A stretch of DNA of 64,000 bases from Siphonodentalium dalli (taxonomy: Eukaryota > Mollusca > Scaphopoda > Gadilida > Siphonodentaliidae), in the NCBI GenBank assembly GCA_032622095.1, contig CP136066.1, forward strand, positions 117,823,319 through 117,887,318, read 5' to 3'. The position numbers were made by a program, and so were the translations under genes. The notes beneath the pieces are model-generated. The model was not told the DNA's origin and made no database searches. It saw nothing but the letters and a program-made list of their open reading frames with translations. How positions within the stretch are numbered: the stretch's first letter is position 1; each line of letters opens with the position of its first letter. Below, one piece after another: positions 36,314 through 46,860 of this stretch.

Positions 36314-37275
36314 TAGGGCTTCACGGTATCCGGATTTTAATACCGACTACGGTATTGAAAATTATACCGCGATATGACTAAAATATCGTCACCAATAAAT
36401 TTGAGTAGAACTGTTTGATAATGATACTAGTAGCAAGCAGACAAAAATATAGCATTATTGATTTGATAATGATAATTATGAACACATGTTGCTTTGACAG
36501 GTATATAAAATAAATAATTAATATAAATGGTCCTGAGTTTCGTTCTTTATACGACGGATAGATATATTTATAAGTGCCTGACGTAATCTGGAATTCCCTA
36601 CCAACTGCGGGTCACTTATGACATTAAAAATGAAGCTAACAGTCGCTCGTGTAAAAAATAACAGCAAACATGTATTGATTTCATATTTTATATTGTACAA
36701 ACAAAACAAGATAACTAATGTGACAAGCATAGAATAGAAGTCCGTATCTGACTTTAACTTATCCATTTCGATGTATAGGACTGATATATGGCCGTGTAGT
36801 TATAATGATCTAATGAGTTAGTGCATTATACGTCTAATGCATAAAATTTTGTGGCGCTGTTGAAAGCGCGTCATTGTGTCTCCAGATTATAAAAACACCA
36901 CACATTTTTTATTGTATTTGACCAGGAACCTTCCAGCAATATTGCGCTGAGAACAGCCTGTATACACACATCAATTGCCGCCCATGCAATAAGGCATGCC
37001 GACTTGATTGTCCGCAGTGTGTTGACAAACGCTTATGGAGCAGTGAGAAATAATTTTTACGCCACGCTAAACCGAAGCCGTTAGCAATGGCCTTTGTCTC
37101 AGCATTAGAGGTGTCGATGGTTGCTAAATACTTGACACTGATAGAGATATCGTCGGTATTAATATCCACACCGGCGGCTACGATGTACCGACTATTTACA
37201 TAAAGTGAAACCGACTACACGGTGTCAAAAACAGTATCGCGATATGACTAAATACCGAAATACCGTGAAGCCCTA
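36314..37275. mobile_element. hAT-like non-autonomous element with perfect 8-bp TSD
   Basis: The left end TAGGGCTTCACGGTAT and the right end, read inward, TAGGGCTTCACGGTAT are identical. CATGTAAG flanks both sides exactly (36306-36313 and 37276-37283). Just inside, both ends also share TACCGACTAC/GTAGTCGGT and CGCGATATGACTAAA. TAGGG ends and 8-base duplications fit the hAT superfamily. No transposase in 962 bases. Confidence 0.9.
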
Positions 37276-37283
37276 CATGTAAG

Positions 37284-39245
37284 ATTGTTTGTTTCAATAT
37301 GAGATCATCAGTTTAATAGCACCCAGTGCCACCAATCCATCCAATCAGGGCATGTGGGGTATAATATTCCCCAGTGCTGGCAACAAATTATCTCATAGTC
37401 AGAACTAGTGTAGGCTACTCCAGAAGGTCAAATCAGCACCTGTTAACTGAGAGTATCCAACATGAACATCTGACTCATGAGAAAAACAGGGCAATGTGTG
37501 GATTCAAGATAACTCGTGGTCAGTACCCAGTAAAAATACCTAGAGAAAGGGTTGCTCAGCGAGTTATCTTGTAGTGCGTTTATGGCATGAATTTATGTGA
37601 TCCAAGCCAATAGTTTCTCAGTTTTATCTGGTTTGGTATGATGGTGTAATTTGCCTATTAAATATATGATCTCATGTTGGCATCCTGGAAGGATACACTA
37701 CAGCGGTATCGGCAGTCAATAGCAAGAATGTCCTTTTGCTCCAATATTTGTATGTAGTTACTTTAGTGCCAATGGTTGTTGTCTTTTGGTATAGTTATTG
37801 ACCTGCATGAGGGAAAATAATATCTATTTATTGTCGATTTCATCCACAAATACTTAAGTTATGGTCCTTATTCGAATTAGGTACACAGAAACATTTGGTG
37901 TCATACACATATGAGTAAGGAAATTCATTCACACTCATGAGTGTAACATTCTCTTAACACGCTGTTGCATATTCTATTCTTGGCATTCTGTGAATGGCTT
38001 TAAATTCGTGGGTATCAATTTTCGTGGTTCAGTCATTTATGACTTTTTTGTAAGTTCGTAAATGTGTTGGTCCGCCGGTACTAACGGTCACAATCAAACC
38101 CCCAATAATAACATTCAAATCCAGATAATAGAAGTTCTGCCACCTCGGTGAGCAGTTATAAATTGTGCATCTGTATTGTAGGCTTAATTACCACATCGTG
38201 TGTCCAAGCTTTTGTTGCTGCCATATATATGAAAATCGAGAATGTTAACAATGGAATTTTATTACGTAAGCCTACATGAGCTAGGTGAAAGTCACTCTCT
38301 TCTCAAAACAATAAATATGAAAATGGAAATTATTTTACATCAACATCTGCACCATCTAAATAAAATATATCCCCAAACGGTTAATTACATAACGCAAATA
38401 TGTTTCGTACAATCTGGTTACAAATCTTGTGATTGTATCGTACGTGTTTCACAAAAGCTTGACTGTTATATGTGACTGTTAATAGTTAATTAATGTTATT
38501 TATTTTTATAAGTTTAACTGATCGATTAAACATTGTATTAGACCGTAGCTACTCTTCCATTAATAATATACTCTCATGTCGATCTAGTTACCTACCTAGC
38601 TTTGAATGTACGTCAGGTTAATAGAGTTACCTCCCGCATGACATTTCTCAAAATGGCGACTGCGGTAGTTTTGAAGATAATTTTTTCTTGGGGTTTTTAA
38701 ATTTCGTGGTTATCAACAACCACAAAAACTGGACCACCACGAATAAATGTACTTTTACAGTACTTGTTTTAGTTATCTCATAAATTGTTACAGATTACAC
38801 TATGAATGGAGCACTTAAACCTGCCATTTTTTTTCAAATGTTGGCACATTGGTTCAGTGTATTTTTCATCAGTTCATTCTCTAGTATTGTCATACAAAAG
38901 TTGTTTGGAAATTGGGTTTAATAATTTAGATTCCCCCTTTTAAATAGCATGCACGACTGGCCCAAAGTTTCTCCCCTGGCAGAAGCATTGCATATTGGTA
39001 CGGCTAATCTCTGGATGATATTAAAGCACTATGCCGTAGTAATTAATTATGAATTGATTTATAAAATGATACACTGACTAAAGCCATTGTGTATAATTAT
39101 AGAATATTAGTGACAATATGCCATTACTTTTACCATAAAATATGTGATATAACTGGAAAATTTTCTACTAAAATAACTTTCATCTCACAACTCTAGTGCT
39201 GTGTTTAATATCCTTTTAATTCAATGCCATACATATATATCATAC
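37284..39245. other. Intron 3 sequence, no gene recognised
   Basis: AT-rich intron. Phrases with ATTCGTGG (about 38005 and 38700-38760) and the end AAATGTACTTTTACAGTA look like part of a common MITE, but I could not pair both ends. Confidence 0.4.
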
Positions 39246-39246
39246 T

Positions 39247-39500
39247 AGGATAGGATAGGATAGGATATTTTTATTTACAATACACATATGAATAGTACAA
39301 TAAATTAACATATAACTAGAATAATTCAGTATATTGCTGGGGTGAACATAGCCCTGCCGGGCTGTCTTCCTGTTTCCCCCATAACAAATATCATTATACA
39401 AATAATTTATCAGATAGCGTGAGTATTATTCATATTCATATCCACTTAGACATACAGACTAATCGTATATATAACAAATAATATAAGACAAAATGTTCAG
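39247..39500 (-). mobile_element. LINE-like 3' tail on the minus strand
   Basis: Read on the minus strand, the stretch ends GTATTGTAAATAAAAATAT followed by four copies of ATCCT (plus strand 39247-39266). A tandem-repeat tail after an AATAAA-like signal is typical of some non-LTR retrotransposons. No reverse-transcriptase frame is present. Confidence 0.35.
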
Positions 39501-39579
39501 GGCATTTTTTTACAAAAGAGTTTATAGGTTTGTGAGCCAGTCCAGACGAGTGATTACTATATCGCTTTATCTCTCCCTG

Positions 39580-40015
39580 GAAACGTTAGCCGATGAGCCC
39601 GACGTTGTCCGGGCTATTAAGAAACCAAATTTCAAGTTGATAGCTCTACCCAGCCCGACGTTGTCCGGACTATTCAAAAACCAAATTTCAAGTCGATAGC
39701 TCCACCCGTTTCCGAGATCTTGTCTGCGCATGCGCGAAGCTGGCATCGCACGGGCTCGGCGACCTGATAAAATTCGTATCCGGGGCAAGATACATTCACA
39801 TACTAAATTTCAGGTCGATAGCTCCACCCGTTTCCGAGATTTCGTCTGCGCATGCGCGAAGCGGGCGCCGCACGGGCTCGCCAATACGACAACGTCGACC
39901 GCCTGGTCAAACTACACACACGTACCAAGTTTCGTCCCGATCGGTCGAGAATCGTAGATTTGTATAAATGACATACAGACAGACATACAGACAGACAGAC
40001 AGACAAACAGAGGTC
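39580..40015 (+). repeat. Dispersed repeat with CGATAGCTCCACCCG units and CAGA run
   Basis: Three related units with AAATTTCAAGTCGATAGCTC or AGGTCGATAGCTCCACCCGT, and two copies of GTCTGCGCATGCGCGAAG. They are followed by an ACAGACAG run (39970-40010). The design (direct units plus a tetranucleotide run) recalls the GTTATGGCCC families in mirror order. It ends about 50 bases before the next coding exon. Confidence 0.6.
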
Positions 40016-40065
40016 TTCAAAATATATATGAGACTACTAATTGCATATGAAATATTATTTTCCAG

Positions 40066-40203
40066 GGAAAATTGGCCAGCCGCTGACCACTTCATATTCT
40101 GCATCAAAGTTTGCTTTGAATGGATTCTTTGGATCACTCCGGCAGGAGTTTCTTATGCAGAACACAGATATCTCAATCACTTTATGTGTTATGGGTTTTG
40201 TTG
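40066..40203 (+). CDS. HSD11B1L: HSD11B1-like exon with catalytic YSASK
   Basis: 138 bases after TATTTTCCAG and before GTAAGT; phase 1 in and out. It encodes KIGQPLTTSYSASKFALNGF and then FGSLRQEFLMQNTDISITLC. YSASK holds the catalytic Tyr and Lys, 13 residues beyond the catalytic Ser of the preceding exon, and FALNGFFGSLR is the following helix. All key catalytic residues are intact, which supports an active enzyme. Confidence 0.96.
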
Positions 40204-41374
40204 GTAAGTAGTTAATAGGAAAAAGTAAGTTCATAAAAGATTTTTTGGCAAAGCTCCCAACAAATTTTACTATTTAAAACTATTTACATTTTAATTAGGT
40301 GTATGTAATTAGCCGAGTTTTTAAAGTCTGTTGCATGAACATTTTTTATTGCTCTTTAAAAGTTTATTTTTAGATTACTGGCTTCAATTTCAGACCTTCT
40401 TTGATTCAGAAAATAACATAATCTTTCATCCATACAATATTATATATTGCCCACCCTCTAAAATTTAGCGTCCGGTAGTGATGTTCCATTAATCAGAATC
40501 ATTGGCCAATAAAAACCCATCAAATAGTAATCGGGCCTCACAGTTGAACATTGGCTTTGTCCGATTGTTAAAATAATATAATCCATTCAAAATTCTAAGA
40601 TCAATATGCTGGCTTTTAATAGACAATATACACCCATCAGCAGGCATATTGGAATACAAAACAGTTGTAACAGTGTAAAATGAAGTTATCATCATCATTC
40701 AAATGGTCTGATATGTTATATTGAGCATGTCAATGCACATAGCTGACATATACGCTGTCAGTTGTGAAGTTATTGGTTCAACCAATTAAATGTGGAAATG
40801 AAAGAGACTTCTTAAGTTATTGGTTCAACCAATTAAATGTGTAAATGAAAGAGACTTCAAGAAATCTTTAAACAGCATCAAGCACATGCAGTATGAAGTC
40901 ACCTGATGTACAAATGCATTTGAACTATTTGACAATGGTTAAATTCAAACAACATTAATTGACAGCAATTATTATCCATCATTCTAAATTTAGTTAATAA
41001 CCATGAGTATTTCGAACACAGCATCCTAAATACAACTAATCAACCATAAATCAAAGATGTTTTCTTACCACATGCACTTGCATGCTTCAAGAAAGCTTTA
41101 AACTACTGACCTCATTACATAGTTTTGTATCAAGCATGTGCAATACTTTGATAAATATTTTAGCACAAAGAATTAGTACAGTCGAGATAATAACTGTTTG
41201 ACATTGGTAAATCTCGAATAAAGACTGACATGCTGACAGAGCTGTTAGTATTATTATCAGCATTCCTTATACATCGATCGTTACAATCTACAAAAAAATA
41301 GTCCTTATTGACTAAAAATATTTTTATAACACGCGCACATGCCTGGTTTAGTGTTACTCTTAGTAACCAATTTC
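40204..41374. other. Start of intron 4, no gene recognised
   Basis: AT-rich sequence. A 48-base segment with TTATTGGTTCAACCAATTAA occurs twice in tandem at about 40769 and 40817. Nothing else identified. Confidence 0.45.
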
Positions 41375-42375
41375 AGAAAGTTTAGTCCATTGGGACCACA
41401 CACAAGCTTGTGATACATCATTTTGAAGGTTATGACTTTCCGCAGTGGGTAGGACCCGATGTAAAATATACAAATGATGCAAAAGATGATTTTTAGCAGA
41501 TTAAGTGCCAAAATTCAGCAAAAATCCCTGTTTTTGTAAAATGCGGCAAAATGAGAAATAAAAGTATAGAAACGCGAATATTTTGCGCTAAAATATTGTA
41601 GTCTACATACCTCTAGATATTTACTATGATAGTGGTATGATTTCTCTGATATAACAATTTTTTTTTTATATTTATTGTTAAAATAGACAAAACAGCGCAA
41701 TTTTTCATTTTTTTTTGCCTCACTTAATGGGCGATAGATCAATATTGTTTTGACCAGGGATATCATATATGGTCTAGAAAAGTGCGGATATATATACCGC
41801 ATACGACAATATGCAGAATATGTCATTATATTAACACGTGCTGTGTTATGTAAGATTATTTCAACCCTCACCCCAAAATTCAGCAAAAAGTCACTGTTTT
41901 AGGGGAATTCGGCACAAATGAATACAAAAGCACAGGTATTCGGGACATTTTTGTGCTACGATATAGCAGGTTACATACTTATAAATAATAGTATTGAAAT
42001 GCCATTATTGCGGTAATAGATGTAAAAATTTCTTGGAAAATGGAAACGGGCCCACTCGCTCCAGGGCCAGCTCGCCCCAGTCGACCTGGGCCAGCTCGCC
42101 CCGAGCCAGCTCGCCCCGGGCCAGCTCGCCCCAAGGGATAATGTCTTATTTAAGTTGTCGTTTTGGGGATCGTTTTGCTTGCTTTCTCTCTCTCTCTTTC
42201 CTCTCTCTCTCTCTAAGCCAAAGGGTTGTCGAGAGATAGATTGGATAGTTGGGTAGCAGTGATAATTATTTATTGAATACGTGAATGAATATGCTTTGCT
42301 CTTAAAATATAATCTAGCACATTTCTTCAGGAATGCACCTGTCGTCAGTTCTAGTGGATCTGCTGTGTAGTAATC

Positions 42376-42545
42376 TCATAGGTCACGGATCTGTTTTGCC
42401 TTCTGGGTGTACGCCGTCCGGCTGTCGGTTTCAAGGTCGATGGCTAAGATGTTTAACTCTACAATTGATGCCTCTCGCATCAATAGCGGTACCTGCTTGT
42501 AGAATGTCATGTCACTCCCGTGGACATTTAGTCTTCGATGCCACC
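42376..42545 (-). pseudogene. MULE transposase C-terminal exon remnant (last exon)
   Basis: After a minus-strand acceptor TTTTTCTTCAG, the frame encodes WHRRLNVHGSDMTFYKQVPL, then LMREASIVELN, running to a TGA at 42376-42378. GWHRRLN, FY/F..V.LL and the E-rich helix are typical of the region after the catalytic domain in MULE-family proteins, as I remember them. It splices in phase with the exon at 42765-42872. Only the C-terminal part is present, so it cannot be a working transposase. Confidence 0.62.
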
Positions 42546-42764
42546 CTGAAGAAAAAAAACGAGTTAATAAACAAATGACAGTATAATTGCTTAATTTATT
42601 AATCGAATTATTAATATTATTAATTCTCTGAATACGCGATTAATTAATAATCAAATTATTTAATTATTATAATTATAGATTGTTTAACTCAATATGTTTG
42701 TTTACTGATCATTGAATGTTGTTGAATATCATTGAATTTGGAATGTTGAATTAAATATACACAC

Positions 42765-42872
42765 CTTTGAGATCATTATTTGTCCGAACGTCATGTCGGA
42801 ATATACTGCCGTTGTACATTGTCGCAGAGGATGCGAAGACTGGACCCTTCGCCACTGGAGGCAATCGTCGCA
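42765..42872 (-). pseudogene. MULE transposase exon remnant (penultimate exon)
   Basis: Minus-strand frame between a possible acceptor ATATAAGCAG and the donor GTGTGTA. It encodes RRLPPVAKGPVFASSATMYN and ends FRHDVRTNNDLK plus one base. Joined to the next exon it reads RTNNDLKGWHRRLN. The RTNN.xEGWHxRxN junction is a well-known MULE-family signature. A stop lies just upstream of the proposed acceptor, and no N-terminal or DDE exon was found before the right TIR. Confidence 0.62.
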
Positions 42873-44459
42873 CTGCTTATATACGGTATGTGGTCGGCAT
42901 ATGAAAGTGATTATCTATCACACTGAAGCCATCTCACCCTCAAGTGTGAGGTGTGATTAGTCGACTGGTTACTGTGTAAACAACCTGCTTCTATTGTTTT
43001 GATAGGATATGAATGGGGATAATAACGGCTTCTAAGGGTTTCCCAAACTCCAGAGATAGTGAGATGAACTCAGAGAATAAGAGAAACTTTAATATCCAGA
43101 ATGTGAAAACAGTTCATTATTGTTATTTATGAATTCGCCGGTTCGTCGTTCAACCGTCGGGCCAGCCACCCCAAATCACACACCTTAGTTCAAACCAACT
43201 AGTGTGATATACTGCATGGCTATTATCTTTGCTAACAAACGTGCCTAAAGTAATCTAAATGTCAAAATTGATGGACATAACTCTGAAATATATCATAATC
43301 TGAAATTAAGAAATTAATATATTAATATATATTAACTTATTTACAACTTTAATACAAATGTATTACCCGGGCCAGCTCGCCCCTGAAAAGTGGGCCAGCT
43401 CGCCCCAAAAACGGCCTGGGGCGAGCTGGCCCTGGAGCGAGTGGGCCCAGATCCTGGAAAATAGACAAAAAAAAAATCATTCATTTTCAGTTGTTTCGCC
43501 CTTCTTAATAGGCGATTATTCAATATTTCATTGAATGGAGATCCCGTATAAAAAAGGCGTATATAATCTAGAAACTTGTGAAAATATATACTGCATATGA
43601 TTGTAGGATACAGATGTCAGTCTTTGTCATAGATGCTATGTGGTGGTAGATTGTGTCACCCCCACCCCAAAATTAAGAAGAAAAAAAATCAGTTTTTGAA
43701 ATTTCCGTATGGCAGAATACAAAAGCACAAGAACTCTGATTATTTTGTGCTATTATATTGCAGTCTACCCACTTCGAGATATACATTGTGATAACGCCAT
43801 GCTATCATTTACAGAAGGCAATATTTCGGAGTGTTCTGGTGAAAGTAATCTGAAAATCGTGAAATTTAAACTTGTTTTGTCCCTCTACATGGGTGATAAT
43901 TCAATTCCATTTTAAACAATAATCCAGGACAAACTCTCAAGAGTTGACGAGACACATAATGCATATGAATGTTGTCAGATTGTATCATCTTCTGTCGCAT
44001 TTGTTTGGTTATGTTATTGCACCCCTCGCCCCAATAATACAATACATCGCAAGATGAGACAAACACGAAATGTTCCTATATACATTTATTCATTATATAC
44101 ACACCTTATCAAGCTGAGGCGTTTGATAGTTACTTGAGTTGAAGAAATTACATCATTGTATATGTTTGCTTGGCATAATATAGCTTCACAGTTGTATAAG
44201 ATTATACGTATTGGGAGGTTTAGTGATTGATAATAGCCATACGTACATGTAACTTGTAATGTGTGTTGTCATTGCCAACGAAATAACCTGACTCACATGA
44301 CCATTCCGCCTACACGTACACCATCAAACAACCGTTTAGACGTTTTGTGTCAAATGTGCAGCATTGCGAAATGTTTATCAGAGAGGTGTCCAATCTTTAT
44401 GTCAATCGACGAACCTGTGCTTTAATAGTGAACTTTTGTTAAATTTTCAGCAGCGGTGA

Positions 44460-44710
44460 CCACGCGTTACTTTTCCCAAAAGGGTTGTTGGTACGACTTC
44501 CTTTACATATCGTAGGTCGTCTGCACCCTGGAACCGGTGGAAGCCTGCCCACGAGACGGCACAGCCATTTATTAATGTGAGCTCGCGATCTCACCACATC
44601 TAGTCATGGCTCAACCCTGCAAGTTGAGCCAAGGGGTCGTGGAATGAAACTGCATCCACCTAGGACTCGATGTTCCCCCAAGGGCTGCCACTTCCCTTTA
44701 ATCATATAAT
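44460..44710 (-). other. Possible LTR or leader fragment of the gag-protease element
   Basis: A GC-richer block downstream of the remnant in its own orientation, including a G-rich tract (CCTTGGGGGAACATCG on the minus strand) and an inverted GGCTCAACCCTG/CAAGTTGAGCC pair. It could derive from a polypurine tract and LTR, but I found no matching second LTR near 47-48 kb. Confidence 0.2.
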
Positions 44711-45400
44711 AGAATATTTTTGTTACATCAACAATACTGTCCAAACAGTATAAACACTATTTCTGTGGCTCTCCTATCTGGGAGTCATCATCCACGATTT
44801 TGCCCTATATATGGGGACCTTCCAACAGTATTTGGGGTTTTGATGCGTCACGACCTTCTTGGTCACAGCCATCAAATCGAGCCTTGTCATCAACCTTGCG
44901 ATGCTCTTTAATTCTATCTATCGTCCTTGATGGTGCCTTTTCTGGGTTGGGCCATATTTCTTGGAATATGATGAGGAACAGATGCCGTAATATCTCCAAG
45001 GCCTTGATCATTACATGTCGAATTTCTCTGACCATGCATGTCTGTCAATGCGTCAGGAAGAATATATTTATCCTGTGCATTTGGTTTCCCTTCAAGATAC
45101 GGTGGTTTTGGTTCAGCTCTTTGGAACTCATCCCCATTGCTTATGGTAGCAGAAACTACTGATGTATTCCCATTTGATCATGGATACCCATAATAGGTTC
45201 AGTAAGCTTTCTGAGCATTTGTGAATTTCCAGAACTGCCAGGAGTCACATGGCATATTCTGCCAATATATGTGTTCTCTACCATAGCTGGTGCCTTATCC
45301 GTGCTGCTTATCGCGGTATACGTGGGCTCATGATCCTCAGTTTCAATAGTTCCTTCAGGGGAATTTGTGTTGATGTGCCCTGAAAAGTGACGAGAAGATA

Positions 45401-46860
45401 CTATCTCTGAGTTTCTGATGAGTCAGAAGATACAACTCGGTACGCCTTATTCGTTTCGTTGGACTCAATGATCAGCAGCTCGTGTGCTACATCATTTATG
45501 TAACATATGGCATATGGGGCGTCCACAACAATATGATGCTCTCTTATAGCATTTAGGCCAAGAATTCCGTCTTGGCTTATGTCAACCACTATCATGCGTT
45601 GTTTGATAGTATCATCTTCGACCACTATCTCACATTCTGCTGCACCATGGTAATCTATTTTGATTCCATTTATTGTCTCCAAATCACCATATAGATGGGT
45701 ATCCAGTTTGGGTTTATCTTCCGATAAGTAGTCATACCGTTTCTTTGAGAGCATGGAAACTGTTGCTCCAGTACCAATCAGAAACCTCACTGGCTGCCCA
45801 TAGAGATTGCAATCTAAATACAGGCCTCCCTATTCAGAAGAGCTGTGTCTAACAAACTCCACGGAGTTACGATGTCCACTTGTATTCTGCTGGTCTCCCC
45901 TACCACGATAGGCATTAGGACACATGTCGCGTGGATTGTGAGAAGTTCTGCATCTGGTGCGTTCTTTGTATTCGTTTGTGTTATAAACAGGATTATCATT
46001 ATAATTCTGTTTCCATTGTCTATCATCACGAAGTCCCTCCAGGACTCATTTGTGTTACTCTTTTTCTCCTTGTTTTGGTTCTCCAAATTTGTCATTCTTT
46101 GTTTAATCTCCCCATTACTCCTCTTCACATCAGTCAACATTTGTTTTATCTCCTTCATCTCAACGATGGACTGTGATGTCTGGGACGGTTGTGAGCGATC
46201 CTGAGTTTTCCCATTAGAACCAGTTTGGGGCTTCAGTTCATATATTATCGTTTTGAGTTCTTCAAACTCTATATTTTTGCTTTGTGTTGGGTCTGCTTCA
46301 TTTACTTCCCTAGCATAGTCTTTAGCCCTATATTTTTCAGACTTGGCAAAAGCCTCTAATTCAATTGCATGTCTTATGCTCTCACCAAGAGAGCCCGGTT
46401 GTGCTTGTTTTACCCTGAGCCGTATATCTGGATCATACAACCCACCAATGAATTGGTCCTTTGCCAAGGTGTCTCTCAATTCATGTGATGCAGAATGATA
46501 TGCCATATTGGCCAGACGTTGGATGCTTTGTCCCATTTCAGGTAGGCTCTCTCCTGCCCTTCGTCGTCGTTCATGCAATTGTACCATATACAAGTCAGTC
46601 TGGTTTTTGGCAGCAAATCGGCCTTCTATCGCAGCAACAAGAACGTTGTAGTCTTGTTCTCGTTCTGGGAGTAGGTTGGCGAGTATTACTTGAGCCAATC
46701 CTCTCAACGATACGCCTAGATAAAGGCCCTTGTCATCAATTTCCCATCCATTTATTTTGGCACAAATTCCACAAAGTGTGCTTGGTAATCTAACCATGAT
46801 CCTGTGCCATCATAGCTATCTGGTGTTACAAATTGTTTCCGTTTTTCACCGGATTTTCTA
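45401..46860 (-). pseudogene. Ty3/Gypsy-type gag-protease remnant, frameshifted
   Basis: Minus-strand fragments in different frames. About 46860-46770 reads TPDSYDGTGSWLDYQAHF. 46797-45814 continues a Gag core with AKINGW, LGVSLRGLAQ and a RRRRAGESLPEMG segment. Near 45905 another frame has a broken zinc-knuckle-like CRTSHNPRDMCP that lacks its first Cys. 45790-45401 is a retropepsin-like domain with FLIGTGATVS and ILGLNAI. The protease active site reads GTG where DTG/DSG is expected, so its catalytic Asp is lost. No reverse transcriptase, RNase H or integrase was seen. This is a dead, partial element lying between the inverted arms of the 41375-48935 structure. Confidence 0.75.

Larger units (their letters stand above)
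42042..43453 (-). mobile_element. Mutator-like (MULE) element with GGGCCC TIRs, internally deleted
   Basis: GGGCCCACTCGCTCCAGGGC at 42048 is repeated in perfect inverse at the right end (43448), and the match continues for more than 30 bases. 12-base CCAGCTCGCCCC units are repeated inside both ends. TTGGAAAAT (42033-42041) and CTGGAAAAT (43454-43462) flank the element, consistent with the 9-base duplication typical of Mutator. Inside, on the minus strand, are two exons of a MULE transposase C-terminus. The catalytic DDE region is absent, so this is a defective copy. Confidence 0.72.

Noticed and set aside
41515-41886. 123-residue minus-strand frame, with similar peptides in the 48-kb region
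   Set aside because: The peptide similarity follows from the DNA-level inverted repeat. The frames have no known domain and break at different places in each unit.
44800-45162. 120-residue plus-strand frame opposite the gag-protease remnant
   Set aside because: No familiar motif, and it lies within or next to the decayed retroelement; the minus-strand reading explains the neighbourhood better.
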